From Salegentibacter maritimus (GTDB lineage: Bacteria; Bacteroidota; Bacteroidia; Flavobacteriales; Flavobacteriaceae), in assembly GCF_016236915.1 (NCBI RefSeq), contig NZ_JAEHOK010000003.1:1-64000 (forward strand): a stretch of 64,000 bases of DNA, written 5' to 3'. Positions 53,495 to 63,373 of this stretch are shown in pieces. The notes under the pieces were generated by a model. That model ran no database searches, had not been told where the DNA came from, and saw nothing but the letters and a program-made list of their open reading frames with translations. The first letter of the stretch is position 1. Every line of letters begins with the position of its first letter. A program made the position numbers and the translations under genes.

Positions 53495-54067
53495 ATGAAG
53501 ATTTATACAAAAACCGGTGATAAAGGTACTACCGCATTGTTTGGAGGCACAAGAGTTCCAAAACATCATATTCGCATAGAAAGTTATGGCACAGTAGACG
53601 AGCTAAACTCTCACATTGGTCTTATTCGCGACCAGGATACTGGAGCGCATACGGCGAACATATTAAGCAGAATTCAGGATAGACTTTTTACCATTGGCTC
53701 TACTTTAGCCACCGATCCCGAAAAACAAAAATTAAAGAATGGAAAAGATCGTTTAAACATTCCAAAAATTTCTAACGAAGACATTGAGCTTTTGGAAAAG
53801 GAAATGGATAAAATGAATGAAGACCTTCCGGAAATGACCCACTTCATCCTTCCAGGAGGCCACCAAAGCGTGTCATTCTGTCACATAGCACGTTGTGTTT
53901 GCCGTCGCGCCGAGCGTCTTGCCACTGCTTTATACGAAATTGAAGCTTTTGACGAAGCCGTATTACAATATCTAAATAGACTTTCTGACTACCTATTTGT
54001 ACTGGCACGAATGTTGTCTAAAAGATTACAGGCCGAAGAGGTAAAATGGATTCCAGAAAAATCATAA
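53495..54067 (+). CDS. Cob(I)yrinic acid a,c-diamide adenosyltransferase, PduO type
   Basis: 190 aa. N-terminal ATP-binding motif KIYTKTGDKGTTALFGG, SYGTVDELNSHIG, and the active-site RCVCRRAERLATAL with LNRLSDYLFVLAR. It makes adenosylcobalamin from ATP and cob(I)alamin. The meaB gene at the right edge, a helper of adenosylcobalamin-dependent methylmalonyl-CoA mutase, is a plausible user of the product. Confidence 0.95.
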   Translation: MKIYTKTGDKGTTALFGGTRVPKHHIRIESYGTVDELNSHIGLIRDQDTGAHTANILSRIQDRLFTIGSTLATDPEKQKLKNGKDRLNIPKISNEDIELLEKEMDKMNEDLPEMTHFILPGGHQSVSFCHIARCVCRRAERLATALYEIEAFDEAVLQYLNRLSDYLFVLARMLSKRLQAEEVKWIPEKS

Positions 54068-54252
54068 TACCCAACCCAGGCTCTTGCAATAATTATATAA
54101 ACTATCTGATAAAATGCCCTATTATAGCTTTTCAGGAAATAAATTTTCAATTTCACTACAGGTTTTAGAGCATTTAAATTCCAATCATCTAGAAAATTTT
54201 ATAATTTTTGCGTAAGTTCTTAATATTATTGATTAAATAATAGATTTTTTTC

Positions 54253-54282
54253 TTGGCTATTACCACAAAAAATTTATTTTTG
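54253..54282 (+). promoter_or_regulatory. Promoter of the DUF2795 gene
   Basis: TTG (54253-54255), 19-base spacer, TATTTTTG (54275-54282), 25 bases before the ATG. Among the best promoter matches in the window. The rest of the 240-base gap (54068-54252) shows no gene. Confidence 0.78.
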
Positions 54283-54307
54283 CAAAAATAATAAACCTGA
54301 TCAACCC

Positions 54308-54529
54308 ATGTATTGGACATTAGAATTAGCATCCTATTTAAGTGACGCACCCTGGCCAGCAACTAAAGACGAGTTAATTGATTATGCGATTAGAACAGGT
54401 GCTCCCCTGGAAGTAGTTGAAAACCTGCAGGCAATTGAAGATGAAGGCGACTCGTATGATTCTATTGAGGAAATTTGGCCTGATTATCCTACCGATGATG
54501 ATTATCTTTGGAATGAGGATGAATATTAA
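54308..54529 (+). CDS. DUF2795-domain small acidic protein
   Basis: 73 aa. DUF2795 pattern: YLSDAPWPATKDELIDYAIRTGAPLEVVENLQAI, followed by a very acidic end (DEGDSYDSIEEIWPDYPTDDDYLWNEDEY). Net charge strongly negative. The family is short and helical with no known function; it is common before secA in flavobacteria. It has its own promoter and terminator, so it is a single-gene unit. Confidence 0.88.
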   Translation: MYWTLELASYLSDAPWPATKDELIDYAIRTGAPLEVVENLQAIEDEGDSYDSIEEIWPDYPTDDDYLWNEDEY

Positions 54530-54550
54530 ATAACAACACGCAAAAAATAG

Positions 54551-54580
54551 AAAAAAGTCTCCAAAGTGAGGCTTTTTTTT
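54551..54580 (+). terminator. Terminator between DUF2795 and secA
   Basis: AAAAAAGTCTC (54551-54561) with GAGGCTTTTTT (54568-54578), one G-T pair, followed by Ts. Confidence 0.8.
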
Positions 54581-54584
54581 TGCG

Positions 54585-54592
54585 TACATTTG
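54585..54592 (+). promoter_or_regulatory. Putative -7 element of the secA promoter
   Basis: TACATTTG fits TANNTTTG, 25 bases before the secA ATG. No -33 TTG at the normal distance; the terminator T-run occupies that place. Confidence 0.45.
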
Positions 54593-54617
54593 AACCCCGT
54601 ATTAAACAAAAACTATT

Positions 54618-57600
54618 ATGAGTTTTTTAAATTCTGTATTAAAAGTATTTGTTGGCGATAAATCAAAAAAAGACGTCAAAGAAATACAACCCATAGTCAA
54701 CAAGATAAAAGCGCTTGAAGGAGACTTTGAAGCTTTATCGATAGACGAACTTAGAGCAAAAACTACCGGTTTTAAAGCAAAAATCGCTGAAGCTTTAAAA
54801 GATACCAAAAAACAAATTGAAGAACTGGAGGCCGAGGCTGATGCCAGTGAAGATATTACCAGGAAAGAAGATATTTATGCTGAGATAGATGCCCTTAAAG
54901 CAAAGTCTCATGAAATATCAGAAGGGGTTCTAAACGAAATACTTCCTGAAGCTTTTGCTACTGTAAAAGAAACGGCTAAACGTTTTTTCCATAACAAACA
55001 AATCAAGGTTGTAGCATCTGAATATGATCGTGAAATCTCTGCCGAAAAAGATTATGTAAATCTTGAGGGAGATCATGCAATTTGGAACAATTCCTGGGAT
55101 GCTGCCGGTAAACCGGTAACCTGGGATATGATTCATTATGATGTACAGCTAATTGGTGGTGTAGCCATGCACCAGGGTAAAATTGCCGAAATGCAAACCG
55201 GTGAAGGTAAAACCCTTGTAGCAACATTACCAATGTACCTTAATGCCTTAACCGGAAACGGAGTGCACCTTGTTACTGTTAACGATTACCTGGCAAAAAG
55301 GGATAGCGCCTGGATGGCCCCTATTTTTCAATTTCATGGGTTAAGTGTAGATTGTATAGATTATCACAGACCAAACTCTGCAGCTAGAAGAAAAGCCTAT
55401 AATGCCGATATTACTTACGGTACTAACAACGAATTTGGTTTTGATTACCTACGCGATAATATGTCTCACGCTCCAGACGATTTGGTACAGCGCCCACATA
55501 ACTTCGCTATTGTAGATGAGGTAGATTCTGTATTAATTGATGATGCCCGTACCCCACTTATTATTTCCGGACCTATTCCAAAAGGAGATGTTCACGAATT
55601 TAACGAGTTGAAACCTGCAATTTCCAATATTGTAGAATTACAACGTAAACACCTTACCAAAGTCTTTGCCGAAGCTAAAAAGCTTATAAAAGAAGGCAAT
55701 ACTAAAGATGGTGCTTTTCTACTGCTACGGGTTTACCGCGGACTTCCAAAGAACAAGGCTCTTATTAAATTCCTTAGTGAAGAAGGTATTAAGCAACTGC
55801 TGCAAAAGACCGAAAATCACTATATGCAGGATAACAACCGCGAAATGCCTAAAGTAGATGCCGATCTTTATTTTACCATTGAAGAGAAAAACAATCAAAT
55901 AGACCTTACCGATAAAGGAATAGAGTTTCTTTCTGCAGACGGAGATGCCGATTTCTTTGTATTGCCCGAAATGGGAATGGAGATTGCCAAAATTGAAAAA
56001 GAAGGACTTTCAAAAGAAGAAGAGGCCCAGAAAAAAGAAGAATTATTTAGAGATTATAGCGTAAAGAGTGAACGCATTCATACCTTAAGACAATTGCTTA
56101 AAGCTTACACCCTATTCGAAAAAGATGACGAATATGTGGTGATAGACAACAAAGTAAAAATTGTAGACGAGCAAACCGGTCGTATTATGGACGGGCGTCG
56201 TTATAGCGATGGCTTACACCAGGCAATTGAAGCAAAGGAAAATGTAAAGATTGAAGATGCCACCCAAACTTTTGCAACCGTAACCCTTCAGAATTATTTT
56301 AGAATGTACAGTAAGTTATCGGGGATGACCGGTACTGCTGTAACGGAAGCTGGAGAGTTCTGGGAAATTTATAAGTTGGATGTGGTAGAAATTCCAACCA
56401 ACCGCCCCATTGCAAGAAATGATAAAGACGATTTAGTTTATAAAACCAAACGTGAAAAATACAACGCGGTTATAGACCATGTTACCGATCTTTCTAATGC
56501 GGGAAGACCTGTGCTTATTGGTACCACTTCGGTTGAGATTTCAGAATTACTATCAAGAATGCTGAAATTGAGAAATGTACCGCACAATGTACTTAACGCA
56601 AAACTACACAAACGAGAAGCCGATATTGTTGCTGAAGCCGGTAAATCTGGGATTGTAACTATCGCTACAAATATGGCCGGTCGTGGTACCGATATTAAAC
56701 TTAGCAAAGAAGTAAAAGAAGCCGGTGGTTTGGCTATTGTAGGTACCGAACGACACGATTCACGTCGTGTAGACCGCCAGTTAAGAGGTCGTGCCGGTAG
56801 GCAGGGAGACCCTGGAAGCTCTCAGTTTTATGTGTCTCTGGAAGATAACCTAATGCGTCTATTTGGTTCAGAAAGGATTGCCAAATTAATGGATAAAATG
56901 GGACTGGAAGAAGGAGAAGTAATTCAACATTCCATGATCTCCAAATCTATTGAACGCGCGCAGAAAAAAGTAGAAGAAAATAACTTCGGAATAAGAAAGC
57001 GTTTGCTTGAATATGACGATGTGATGAATGCGCAACGTGAGGTGATTTACAAACGTAGATACCACGCACTATTTGGCGACAGGCTTAAGGTAGATATAGC
57101 TAATATGATCTTTGATACTTCTGAAGCTATTACCGAAAACAACAAAGTAGCCCAGGATTACAAGAATTTTGAATTCGAACTAATTCGCTACTTTTCTATG
57201 AGTGCCCCGATTTCGGAAGAAGAATTCGAAAAAATGGGCGTTCAAAAAATTGCCGGAATTGTTTATAAAGAAGCATATAAGCATTACGAAGAGAAAATGA
57301 AGCACAGTGCCTCCAGGGCATTCCCGGTAATTAAGCAGGTTTATGAAGATGAAAGTAACAACTTTGAAAGAATTTCGGTTCCATTTTCAGATGGGCAAAA
57401 AACCTTACAGGTAGTTACTAATCTTGAAAAAGCATATGAAACCGAAGGTATTCAATTAGTAAAAGATTTTGAAAAGAATATAAGTCTTGCCATAATTGAT
57501 GATGCCTGGAAAACACACCTTCGCAAAATGGACGAATTGAAACAAAGTGTTCAATTGGCCGTTCACGAACAAAAAGATCCTTTACTAATCTATAAGTTTG

Positions 57601-57974
57601 AAGCTTTTGAATTGTTTAAAGCGATGCTGGATCAGGTAAATAGGGATGTGATTTCATTCCTCTTTAAAGGTGAAATTCCAGAAGGAAATGTTTCTAACAT
57701 TCACGAAGCAAGACAACGAAAAAAAGAGAAAGTAGAAACCCAAAAGGAAGAAATTCCTAATATGGATGAAAGGGCCGCTCAAAGCAGGGCTGCAGGAAAT
57801 ACCCAACAACCCAGACCGCAGGTAACCGAGACCATTACAAGAAACCAACCTAAAATTGGCCGTAATGACAAGGTAACTATCAAAAATGTTATGAGTGGTG
57901 AGAATAAAACCTTAAAATATAAGCAGGCCATTCCGCTTATAGAAAAAGGAGATTGGGTGCTTGTAAATCAATAA
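54618..57974 (+). CDS. secA: Preprotein translocase ATPase SecA
   Basis: 1118 aa, about 200 longer than E. coli SecA, as usual in Bacteroidota; the extra residues are in an Asp/Glu/Lys-rich N-terminal region (about 55-95) and a mid-protein insert (about 330-480). Walker A region [46 protein letters not shown] and [11 protein letters not shown] are the DEAD motor motifs. The C-terminus lacks the cysteine zinc-binding SEC-C motif and ends in GDWVLVNQ. Drives Sec-dependent export at the inner membrane. Confidence 0.98.
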   Translation: MSFLNSVLKVFVGDKSKKDVKEIQPIVNKIKALEGDFEALSIDELRAKTTGFKAKIAEALKDTKKQIEELEAEADASEDITRKEDIYAEIDALKAKSHEISEGVLNEILPEAFATVKETAKRFFHNKQIKVVASEYDREISAEKDYVNLEGDHAIWNNSWDAAGKPVTWDMIHYDVQLIGGVAMHQGKIAEMQTGEGKTLVATLPMYLNALTGNGVHLVTVNDYLAKRDSAWMAPIFQFHGLSVDCIDYHRPNSAARRKAYNADITYGTNNEFGFDYLRDNMSHAPDDLVQRPHNFAIVDEVDSVLIDDARTPLIISGPIPKGDVHEFNELKPAISNIVELQRKHLTKVFAEAKKLIKEGNTKDGAFLLLRVYRGLPKNKALIKFLSEEGIKQLLQKTENHYMQDNNREMPKVDADLYFTIEEKNNQIDLTDKGIEFLSADGDADFFVLPEMGMEIAKIEKEGLSKEEEAQKKEELFRDYSVKSERIHTLRQLLKAYTLFEKDDEYVVIDNKVKIVDEQTGRIMDGRRYSDGLHQAIEAKENVKIEDATQTFATVTLQNYFRMYSKLSGMTGTAVTEAGEFWEIYKLDVVEIPTNRPIARNDKDDLVYKTKREKYNAVIDHVTDLSNAGRPVLIGTTSVEISELLSRMLKLRNVPHNVLNAKLHKREADIVAEAGKSGIVTIATNMAGRGTDIKLSKEVKEAGGLAIVGTERHDSRRVDRQLRGRAGRQGDPGSSQFYVSLEDNLMRLFGSERIAKLMDKMGLEEGEVIQHSMISKSIERAQKKVEENNFGIRKRLLEYDDVMNAQREVIYKRRYHALFGDRLKVDIANMIFDTSEAITENNKVAQDYKNFEFELIRYFSMSAPISEEEFEKMGVQKIAGIVYKEAYKHYEEKMKHSASRAFPVIKQVYEDESNNFERISVPFSDGQKTLQVVTNLEKAYETEGIQLVKDFEKNISLAIIDDAWKTHLRKMDELKQSVQLAVHEQKDPLLIYKFEAFELFKAMLDQVNRDVISFLFKGEIPEGNVSNIHEARQRKKEKVETQKEEIPNMDERAAQSRAAGNTQQPRPQVTETITRNQPKIGRNDKVTIKNVMSGENKTLKYKQAIPLIEKGDWVLVNQ

Positions 57975-57992
57975 GCTTATTTCAACAAAATA

Positions 57993-58048
57993 AAAGAGCT
58001 GTCTATAACTTCTAAATCATGAAGGCATATAGACGGCTCTTTCTTTTT
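57993..58048 (+). terminator. Terminator after secA
   Basis: 15-bp stem with one G-T pair (57993-58007 with 58028-58042), 20-base loop, then TTTCTTTTTT. Confidence 0.8.
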
Positions 58049-58101
58049 TACACGTTTTTTTTGAATAAATTAGCTTTCTAAACCATTCATCAAATAGAAA
58101 A

Positions 58102-58578
58102 ATGAAAAACTACCAAATAGAAATAAAGTGGGGCATAATCTTCTTTTTAATTTCTTTAGTCTGGATGTATTTTGAAAAACTAATGGGATGGCACGATGTG
58201 CTAATTTCCAAACACCCTATTTATACCAATTTCTTCGGTTTAATTGCAATCGCAATTTACTTTTTCGCCATGTACGATAAAAGAAAGAATTTTTTCCGCG
58301 GAAAGATGAGTTGGCAACAAGGTTTTGTTTCGGGCGTTATTTTAAGTATTGTTATCGCCCTGCTCTCTCCTATTGGCCAGCTTATTACCCACTACCTTAT
58401 TTCTCCAGATTTCTTTAAAAATGCTATAGAGAATAGCGTAGCAAGAAATGCTATGCAAGCTGAAGATGCTGCCGCCTATTTTAATTTAAGCTCTTATATA
58501 GTGCAATCTATTGCAGGAGCCTTAATGTTTGGCGTGGTAACGGCGGCCATTGTTGCTCTTTTTGTAAAAAGAAAATAA
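58102..58578 (+). CDS. DUF4199-family membrane protein
   Basis: 158 aa with four membrane segments (about 8-26, 38-57, 72-92 and 130-152). The MSWQQGFVSGVILSIVIALLSPIGQLITHYLISPDFF segment and overall layout fit DUF4199, a Bacteroidota family. Function unknown. Its stop is directly adjacent to the convergent M23 peptidase gene. Confidence 0.85.
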   Translation: MKNYQIEIKWGIIFFLISLVWMYFEKLMGWHDVLISKHPIYTNFFGLIAIAIYFFAMYDKRKNFFRGKMSWQQGFVSGVILSIVIALLSPIGQLITHYLISPDFFKNAIENSVARNAMQAEDAAAYFNLSSYIVQSIAGALMFGVVTAAIVALFVKRK

Positions 58579-59280
58579 TTAAGCCTTTCTTAATTTAAGC
58601 AGGTAATTTGGGTCTGGACAATTTTGCAAATAAAAATCCAGGTCTTTTCTTGAAGTTACCCCCGGAAAATCACCTATTTTTTCATCCAAATCTTCAATAA
58701 TCTGGAAATGTAAATGTGGGGCATAATCGCCATTTTCTTCGGCAGTTCCCAACTCCCCTATTTTCTCACCCTTTTTAATAGGCATTTCGGATTTTAGGTT
58801 CTCTAACGAGGCCCTACTTAAATGCCCGTAAAGTGAATAGAATTTCTTTTCCTGAAAACTATGTTCTATAATTATTGTGGGGCCATAATCGCCAAAGTTG
58901 TTATTATCGTTAAAACTATGAATTTTACCATCCAAAACCGCTAATACATCGGTATGGGCATCGGCCCAAAAGTCTAAACCTAAATGAATATTCCTATTAG
59001 AATCTTCATCCTCTGAAGCGGTAAAAAGTTCACTCCTTCTATAAAGCTTCCTAACCTCAGAATAACCACCAAAAGCCACTTTTTTCCCGAAGCTATTTAA
59101 GTACTCGGTTATATAATTAGAGAAAGCCCGGGAAGAAGAAACATCTACTTTCCCGAGCTCTATATTATTTTCAGATAAATCAATAACTATATAATCTTCT
59201 TCTTTTAAATTCACATCCAAAACCTGGGTAAACCCTGAAGTGAGCTGCGACAAAAATTCAGAAAAATTAAGCCTTTCCAT
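58579..59280 (-). CDS. M23-family peptidase-like protein without signal peptide
   Basis: 233 aa. The LytM-type domain is at about 95-225. Zinc-ligand motifs: HLGLDFW (HxxxD) and HLHFQII (HxH), with YGHLS before the last. Usually such peptidases cut peptidoglycan cross-links outside the inner membrane, yet here the N-terminus (MERLNFSEFLSQLTSGF) is neither a signal peptide nor a membrane helix. The role may be in the cytosol, or export may use another path. The N-terminal 90 residues are not recognised. Confidence 0.82.
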   Translation of the reverse strand: MERLNFSEFLSQLTSGFTQVLDVNLKEEDYIVIDLSENNIELGKVDVSSSRAFSNYITEYLNSFGKKVAFGGYSEVRKLYRRSELFTASEDEDSNRNIHLGLDFWADAHTDVLAVLDGKIHSFNDNNNFGDYGPTIIIEHSFQEKKFYSLYGHLSRASLENLKSEMPIKKGEKIGELGTAEENGDYAPHLHFQIIEDLDEKIGDFPGVTSRKDLDFYLQNCPDPNYLLKLRKA

Positions 59281-59354
59281 AAGCGATTTTTCAAACCAGT
59301 TTTCTCGATAATAGAGAGCTACTTTTTAGAATCGCTAAAATTAAACTTTGCAAT

Positions 59355-60752
59355 CTAATTTAACAAGACTTCGCTAAAATTAGCTTTAATACTAATATTC
59401 CCGCCTGAATCCTTAGCCTTATGATAACCGCTTAGTTTCTTATTATCATAAGACTCACTGCTGGTTAAATTTAATGCATTTGGGTGCTTAATATCGCTTT
59501 GTGTACCACTGTATATAAAATTGAAAGCCGAACCGGGCAAACCTAATGCCAAATCACTATTCTCTAAATTTATATCGAGGTTTTTAAAATTGGTATCAAG
59601 ACGTAAGATATTTAACTCTCCAAAATTACCCGATAAAATACCAGTATCTTCCAATTCATCAATATTCACATTACTTGAATTTGAAGTGAGTTTAATGCTT
59701 TTAACTTTTTTAATAGTAAAGTTCTTTACATACTTAGCATCCATAATTCCATAAGACCAGTAATTGATATTAACCGGAGTATAAGCTGCTTCTACGCGGG
59801 TGCTTTTTCCTCCTATCCTATTTGCATTAAGTCTACTATGGGAAAGTTTAGCTCGTAAATTATTGCTGGTTCCTGAAAGTTTAACCCCGCCGTGTCGCAC
59901 ATCAAGCTTAAGCCTGGCATTCTTTGGAATATGCAGCTTCAGGGTCTTTTTAGCTTTAGAATCATGTAATGCAATTACCTTAGGTTCTCCTTTTGCAGAT
60001 TCCCCAAAGCGGGCTTCCATTTGTGCTCCAAATGCCTCGCCCCAGGCTTCCATATCTTTCCCAAAACTTTCTGCCCATTCTTCCATCGACTTTTCAAGCT
60101 CCTTCTCGTTTATGTTCATTTTCATTTCAAAATTCTTTTCCCACTTTTCAGCGTTTTTCTCAAACTGGCTGGCCCACTTTTCCATAGATTTCTCAAAGTC
60201 CCCGTCAAGATTTGCTTCCATTTCTTTTTCAAATTTCGCAAGATATTTATCTCCATCTTTTTGGTAAGCTTCATAATCAAACTTAATTTCACCCATTTTC
60301 TCGCTAAATTCTGGAGGTAGGGGTGCGCCAAAACTTTCACCCATACTCTCCATTAACGGAGTCACCAAATTGTTTAATAGCGGCTCCAACATCTGCGGAA
60401 GGCTGGACAAAGGTTTTTCCAAACCGCTAAGATCTATATCCCCGTTCCAGAGCATCCCACCTCCCGATGAAATAGTAATTACCGAATTATTCCCTGAAGT
60501 ATTCAAATCCCAGGAAGCGAGAAGCTCTTTTGTTTTTTCTTTTGTAGTATCATCGACTTCCAAAATGGCTTGTATTTGAACTTCATCTCTATCCCAGTAT
60601 CCCACTTCTATATTGGTGTGACTGGCATCTATTTTCACCTCTACATCGTTAGAAGTTTTATAGATTTTATCCAATTTATTTAATTGGGCACTAAGCGTTA
60701 GCGGAAGGCAAAGTGCTAGTGCGAACATTAAATTATACCTCGTAGTTTTCAT
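59355..60752 (-). CDS. Exported DUF4097-like protein with a long Trp-rich helical insert
   Basis: 465 aa, signal peptide (about 1-22). The first 80 and the last 190 residues look like a DUF4097/adhesin-type beta-helix (VKIDASHTNIEVGYWDRDEVQIQAI; LKLDVRHGGVKLSGTSNNLRAKLSHS; LTSNSSNVNIDEL). Between them, about 105-260, is a charged helix with spaced Trp (EKWASQFEKNAEKWEKNF; EEWAESFGKDMEAWGEAF). It is third in the ECF sigma operon, overlapping the previous gene by 20 bases, so it is likely the surface effector or target. Confidence 0.82.
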   Translation of the reverse strand: MKTTRYNLMFALALCLPLTLSAQLNKLDKIYKTSNDVEVKIDASHTNIEVGYWDRDEVQIQAILEVDDTTKEKTKELLASWDLNTSGNNSVITISSGGGMLWNGDIDLSGLEKPLSSLPQMLEPLLNNLVTPLMESMGESFGAPLPPEFSEKMGEIKFDYEAYQKDGDKYLAKFEKEMEANLDGDFEKSMEKWASQFEKNAEKWEKNFEMKMNINEKELEKSMEEWAESFGKDMEAWGEAFGAQMEARFGESAKGEPKVIALHDSKAKKTLKLHIPKNARLKLDVRHGGVKLSGTSNNLRAKLSHSRLNANRIGGKSTRVEAAYTPVNINYWSYGIMDAKYVKNFTIKKVKSIKLTSNSSNVNIDELEDTGILSGNFGELNILRLDTNFKNLDINLENSDLALGLPGSAFNFIYSGTQSDIKHPNALNLTSSESYDNKKLSGYHKAKDSGGNISIKANFSEVLLN

Positions 60753-61353
60753 ATTCTTTATCTTTTAATTCCTTGATTTCTTTTAATTTATTCTTCAATT
60801 TATACAGCAGGTCTAATCTTAATTGAAGATTTGCAATCATTGCTTCTAAAGTTTCTTCGTTTGGCCCGGTTTCTTTTATTTCAATATTTAAACGTTGATA
60901 TTCTTTGTCCAGCTCGGCCATTTGCTTCATAAAAGAATCTATAAGCGCTTTATTCTCTGGGGTAATATTAATTTTAGAAAGCTCAATATTGAGGCTTGCC
61001 ATATAGTAATCTTCTATTTTCTTGAATTCCGGGGAAACTTCACTTAGTTGAAAACTATTTTCATCGGGCTCTAATCTTGTTTCCTTTTCTCTAGAAGTTT
61101 CTTCTTCGGGAGTATCTACCACCGCCGGATTATCTGTAAAATTATCTCCATTAGAATTCAAGAAAAAGAATCCAACCCCCAGCGCGACAATAAGTATCGC
61201 AGCTATTTTTAGAAAAAAGAAAGATTTGTACTCCTTCTTCTTTGGAAACGCACTTCCCAAGCGGTCTTCAAAGCGTTTCTGATGCCCTTTGGGTAAAGTA
61301 TTGGGTTTGGGCTCCTTATCGTTCTTAAACATTTCCCTAATATCCTGTGCCAT
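60733..61353 (-). CDS. Probable anti-sigma-type membrane protein
   Basis: 206 aa. A cytosolic N-terminus of about 45 residues, one TM helix (about 46-64, FFFLKIAAILIVALGVGFFFL), then a long periplasmic part ending in a helical coiled coil (about 115-206). Overlaps the sigma factor by 17 bases upstream and the DUF4097-like gene downstream. Position and topology fit an anti-sigma factor, though the N-terminus has no zinc motif and no named family is certain. Confidence 0.78.
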   Translation of the reverse strand: MAQDIREMFKNDKEPKPNTLPKGHQKRFEDRLGSAFPKKKEYKSFFFLKIAAILIVALGVGFFFLNSNGDNFTDNPAVVDTPEEETSREKETRLEPDENSFQLSEVSPEFKKIEDYYMASLNIELSKINITPENKALIDSFMKQMAELDKEYQRLNIEIKETGPNEETLEAMIANLQLRLDLLYKLKNKLKEIKELKDKEYENYEV

Positions 61354-61882
61354 TTTTTATAGTCTTTAATTCTTCTTTCAATTTTTTCTTACCTCTGTGT
61401 ACGAGGGTCCGCGAGGCTACCGGACTAATATTTAAAATCTCCGAGATTTCTTCATGATCATACCCCTCCATTAAAAACAACATCAAAGGGTACTTATATT
61501 TCTCGGGAAGATTTTCCATACTTTGTTTTATCTCTTCCATTCCAATCCCGTCTGCTACTTGCCAATTATCCTCTTCCTCGGCGGTGGTAAGCACCTGTTC
61601 ATTTATGGCTACTAATTCCATTTTCTTCGCCTTCAACTTGTCTATACATTTGTTAATTACAATGCGCTTAAGCCAGGCACCAAATGTAACTTCTCCCGTA
61701 AACTGCTGTAGTTTGGCAAAGGCTTTTATAAAAGCTTCCTGCATAGCATCTTCTGCTTCAAACGGGTCTTTCAAAAAACGTAAAGCCACATAATGCATCC
61801 CCTGACAATATTGATTATAGAGCTTTAGCTGCGCTCTACGATCATTATTTTTACAGGCTTCAATTAGTTTATGCTGTATCAT
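61337..61882 (-). CDS. ECF RNA polymerase sigma factor
   Basis: 181 aa. Sigma-2 region (LYNQYCQGMHYVALRFLKDPFEAEDAMQEAFIKAFAKL; FGAWLKRIVINKCID) and sigma-4 region (MENLPEKYKYPLMLFLMEGYDHEEISEILNISPVASRTLVHRGKKKL). Group of ECF factors typical of Bacteroidota. It heads an operon with an anti-sigma-like and an exported gene and probably controls its own promoter, which should lie in 61883-62125. Confidence 0.92.
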   Translation of the reverse strand: MIQHKLIEACKNNDRRAQLKLYNQYCQGMHYVALRFLKDPFEAEDAMQEAFIKAFAKLQQFTGEVTFGAWLKRIVINKCIDKLKAKKMELVAINEQVLTTAEEEDNWQVADGIGMEEIKQSMENLPEKYKYPLMLFLMEGYDHEEISEILNISPVASRTLVHRGKKKLKEELKTIKNGTGY

Positions 61883-62125
61883 TTTTGATGGTTGGTTTTC
61901 CCCCTTTAATAAGGGTTTTAATATGCTGGATACAAGCAGCTAAACATTTTGGTTGGTCATCAAAACACCCGACTTTTACCAGCTTGGTTTCATTATAAAG
62001 ACGAAGCTATTTTTCTAATGTTGCAAACTTATCTTCAATTTTATTTTAAATTACACTTTTTATTATAGTTAGCTCTTAAAGAAGTTTGCACGTTTTTTGA
62101 ATGGGTTATTGTAAATTGTATAAAA

Positions 62126-62689
62126 ATGAATAAAAAAGTGAAATCTTTTTTAAAAATAGCAGGTGCAATTCTATTGTTGGCTACCCTTACCATACTTATT
62201 ATGCGCTATAGTACTAAAGCCCATAGCCCTGAAGATACGGTATCTTATACCGATAAAGATTTAAAAATTGAAGTGTTTTATAACCGACCATACAAAAAAG
62301 AAAGGGTGATTTTTGGAAATCTTGTTCCCTATAATAAGGTTTGGCGTACCGGTGCCAATGAAGCTACTACTTTTGAAACCAATAAAGACATTTGGGTGGA
62401 CGGTTCTCTTTTAAAAGCGGGAAAATATACCTTATGGACAATCCCCATGGAAAATTCCTGGAAAGTGATTTTTAACAACAAAATGTACCCCTGGGGTATA
62501 AACCTGGAAGAACAGGCCTATCGCAACCCTGAGTTTGATGCTTTAGTTCTGGAAGTTCCCACAAAAAATCTAAAAGAAACTGTGCATCAATTTAGTATTA
62601 TTCTCGACGAGGAAAATGAATTGATTTTTCTAAAATTAGCCTGGGACAAGACCCTGGTTAGGGTCCCAATTAAACCGGAAAAGACATAA
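62126..62689 (+). CDS. DUF2911-domain protein with N-terminal anchor
   Basis: 187 aa. One N-terminal TM helix (about 8-27) followed by a DUF2911 domain: IEVFYNRPYKKERVIFGNLVPYNKVWRTGANEATTFETNKDIWVDGSLLKAGKYTLWTIP. This domain is widespread in Bacteroidota and of unknown role; here the anchor seems not to be cleaved. Single gene, followed by repeat copy 4. Confidence 0.88.
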   Translation: MNKKVKSFLKIAGAILLLATLTILIMRYSTKAHSPEDTVSYTDKDLKIEVFYNRPYKKERVIFGNLVPYNKVWRTGANEATTFETNKDIWVDGSLLKAGKYTLWTIPMENSWKVIFNNKMYPWGINLEEQAYRNPEFDALVLEVPTKNLKETVHQFSIILDEENELIFLKLAWDKTLVRVPIKPEKT

Positions 62690-62693
62690 AAAA

Positions 62694-62818
62694 GACTGTT
62701 TGCAGTTTTAATTAAGATCTCGTCATTCTGAATTTATTTCAGAATCTAATATTTGTTTTGAACGTATTAGAACCTGAAACCAGTTCAGGTTGACGAAGAA
62801 ATAAAACTTCAAACAGTC
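62694..62818. repeat. REP-like composite repeat, intact diverged copy (copy 4)
   Basis: Outer arms GACTGTTTGCAGTTTTA (62694-62710) and TAAAACTTCAAACAGTC (62802-62818), one mismatch. Middle arms CGTCA (62721-62725) and TGACG (62791-62795). Inside lie ATTCTGAA-TTTAT-TTCAGAAT and CCTGAAACCAGTTCAGG hairpins. The same nested plan as copy 2 but different arm sequence, so structure is kept by compensating changes. Between convergent genes. Confidence 0.75.
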
Positions 62819-62843
62819 ATTAAATTTTTAAATAAAAATGCTA

Positions 62844-63278
62844 CTAATCTTCGTCTACCAAAAGGTTAAGTGTTACATCTATATTATCTCTAGTACCTCT
62901 GGAGTAAGGACAAACCACGTGAGCCTCATTTACTATTTTTTCCCCTGTTTCCACATCTACCCCCGGTAAATAGCAGTCTAAGACTACTGCAAGTTGTAGA
63001 TTTCCCTCTTCAGTTTGCCCCAGTTCTACAACTGCGCTTACACTAAGATCTTCCCCCAGCTCAATATCATGTTGGTTTTTAGCTACCAACTGCAGCGCAC
63101 TTCCAAAACAGGCAGAATATCCCGCACCGAATAACTGCTCTGGGTTGGTGTAATTTCCGCCATCACCGCCCATAGATTTAGGCATACTAAGCTGTATATC
63201 GAGTATTCCATCATCACTTTTCGCGTGACCTTTTCTTGCTCCTTTGGTTGTTACTGTTGTTTTATACAAGTTTTTCAT
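62844..63278 (-). CDS. ohr: Organic hydroperoxide resistance protein, Ohr/OsmC family
   Basis: 144 aa from the ATG at 63278 (the frame is open 13 codons further up). Redox cysteines C57 (GYSACFGSAL) and C123 (VVCPYSRGTR), the pair used by Ohr to reduce organic and lipid peroxides. The PKSMGGDGGNYTNPEQLF segment is typical of Ohr more than OsmC. An OhrR regulator gene is not beside it in the window. Divergent from meaB. Confidence 0.93.
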   Translation of the reverse strand: MKNLYKTTVTTKGARKGHAKSDDGILDIQLSMPKSMGGDGGNYTNPEQLFGAGYSACFGSALQLVAKNQHDIELGEDLSVSAVVELGQTEEGNLQLAVVLDCYLPGVDVETGEKIVNEAHVVCPYSRGTRDNIDVTLNLLVDED

Positions 63279-63373
63279 GATTATTTGAGTTATATTAATT
63301 AAGGCTGAATATACCAAGCAAAAACAAGGCTTACAAAGAACGAATTCATAAATTTGTCATAAATAACCTTATT

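Noticed and set aside
59521-60579. Plus-strand Ser/Phe-rich frames opposite the DUF4097-like gene
   Set aside because: Frame shadows of the Glu/Lys-rich coding strand.
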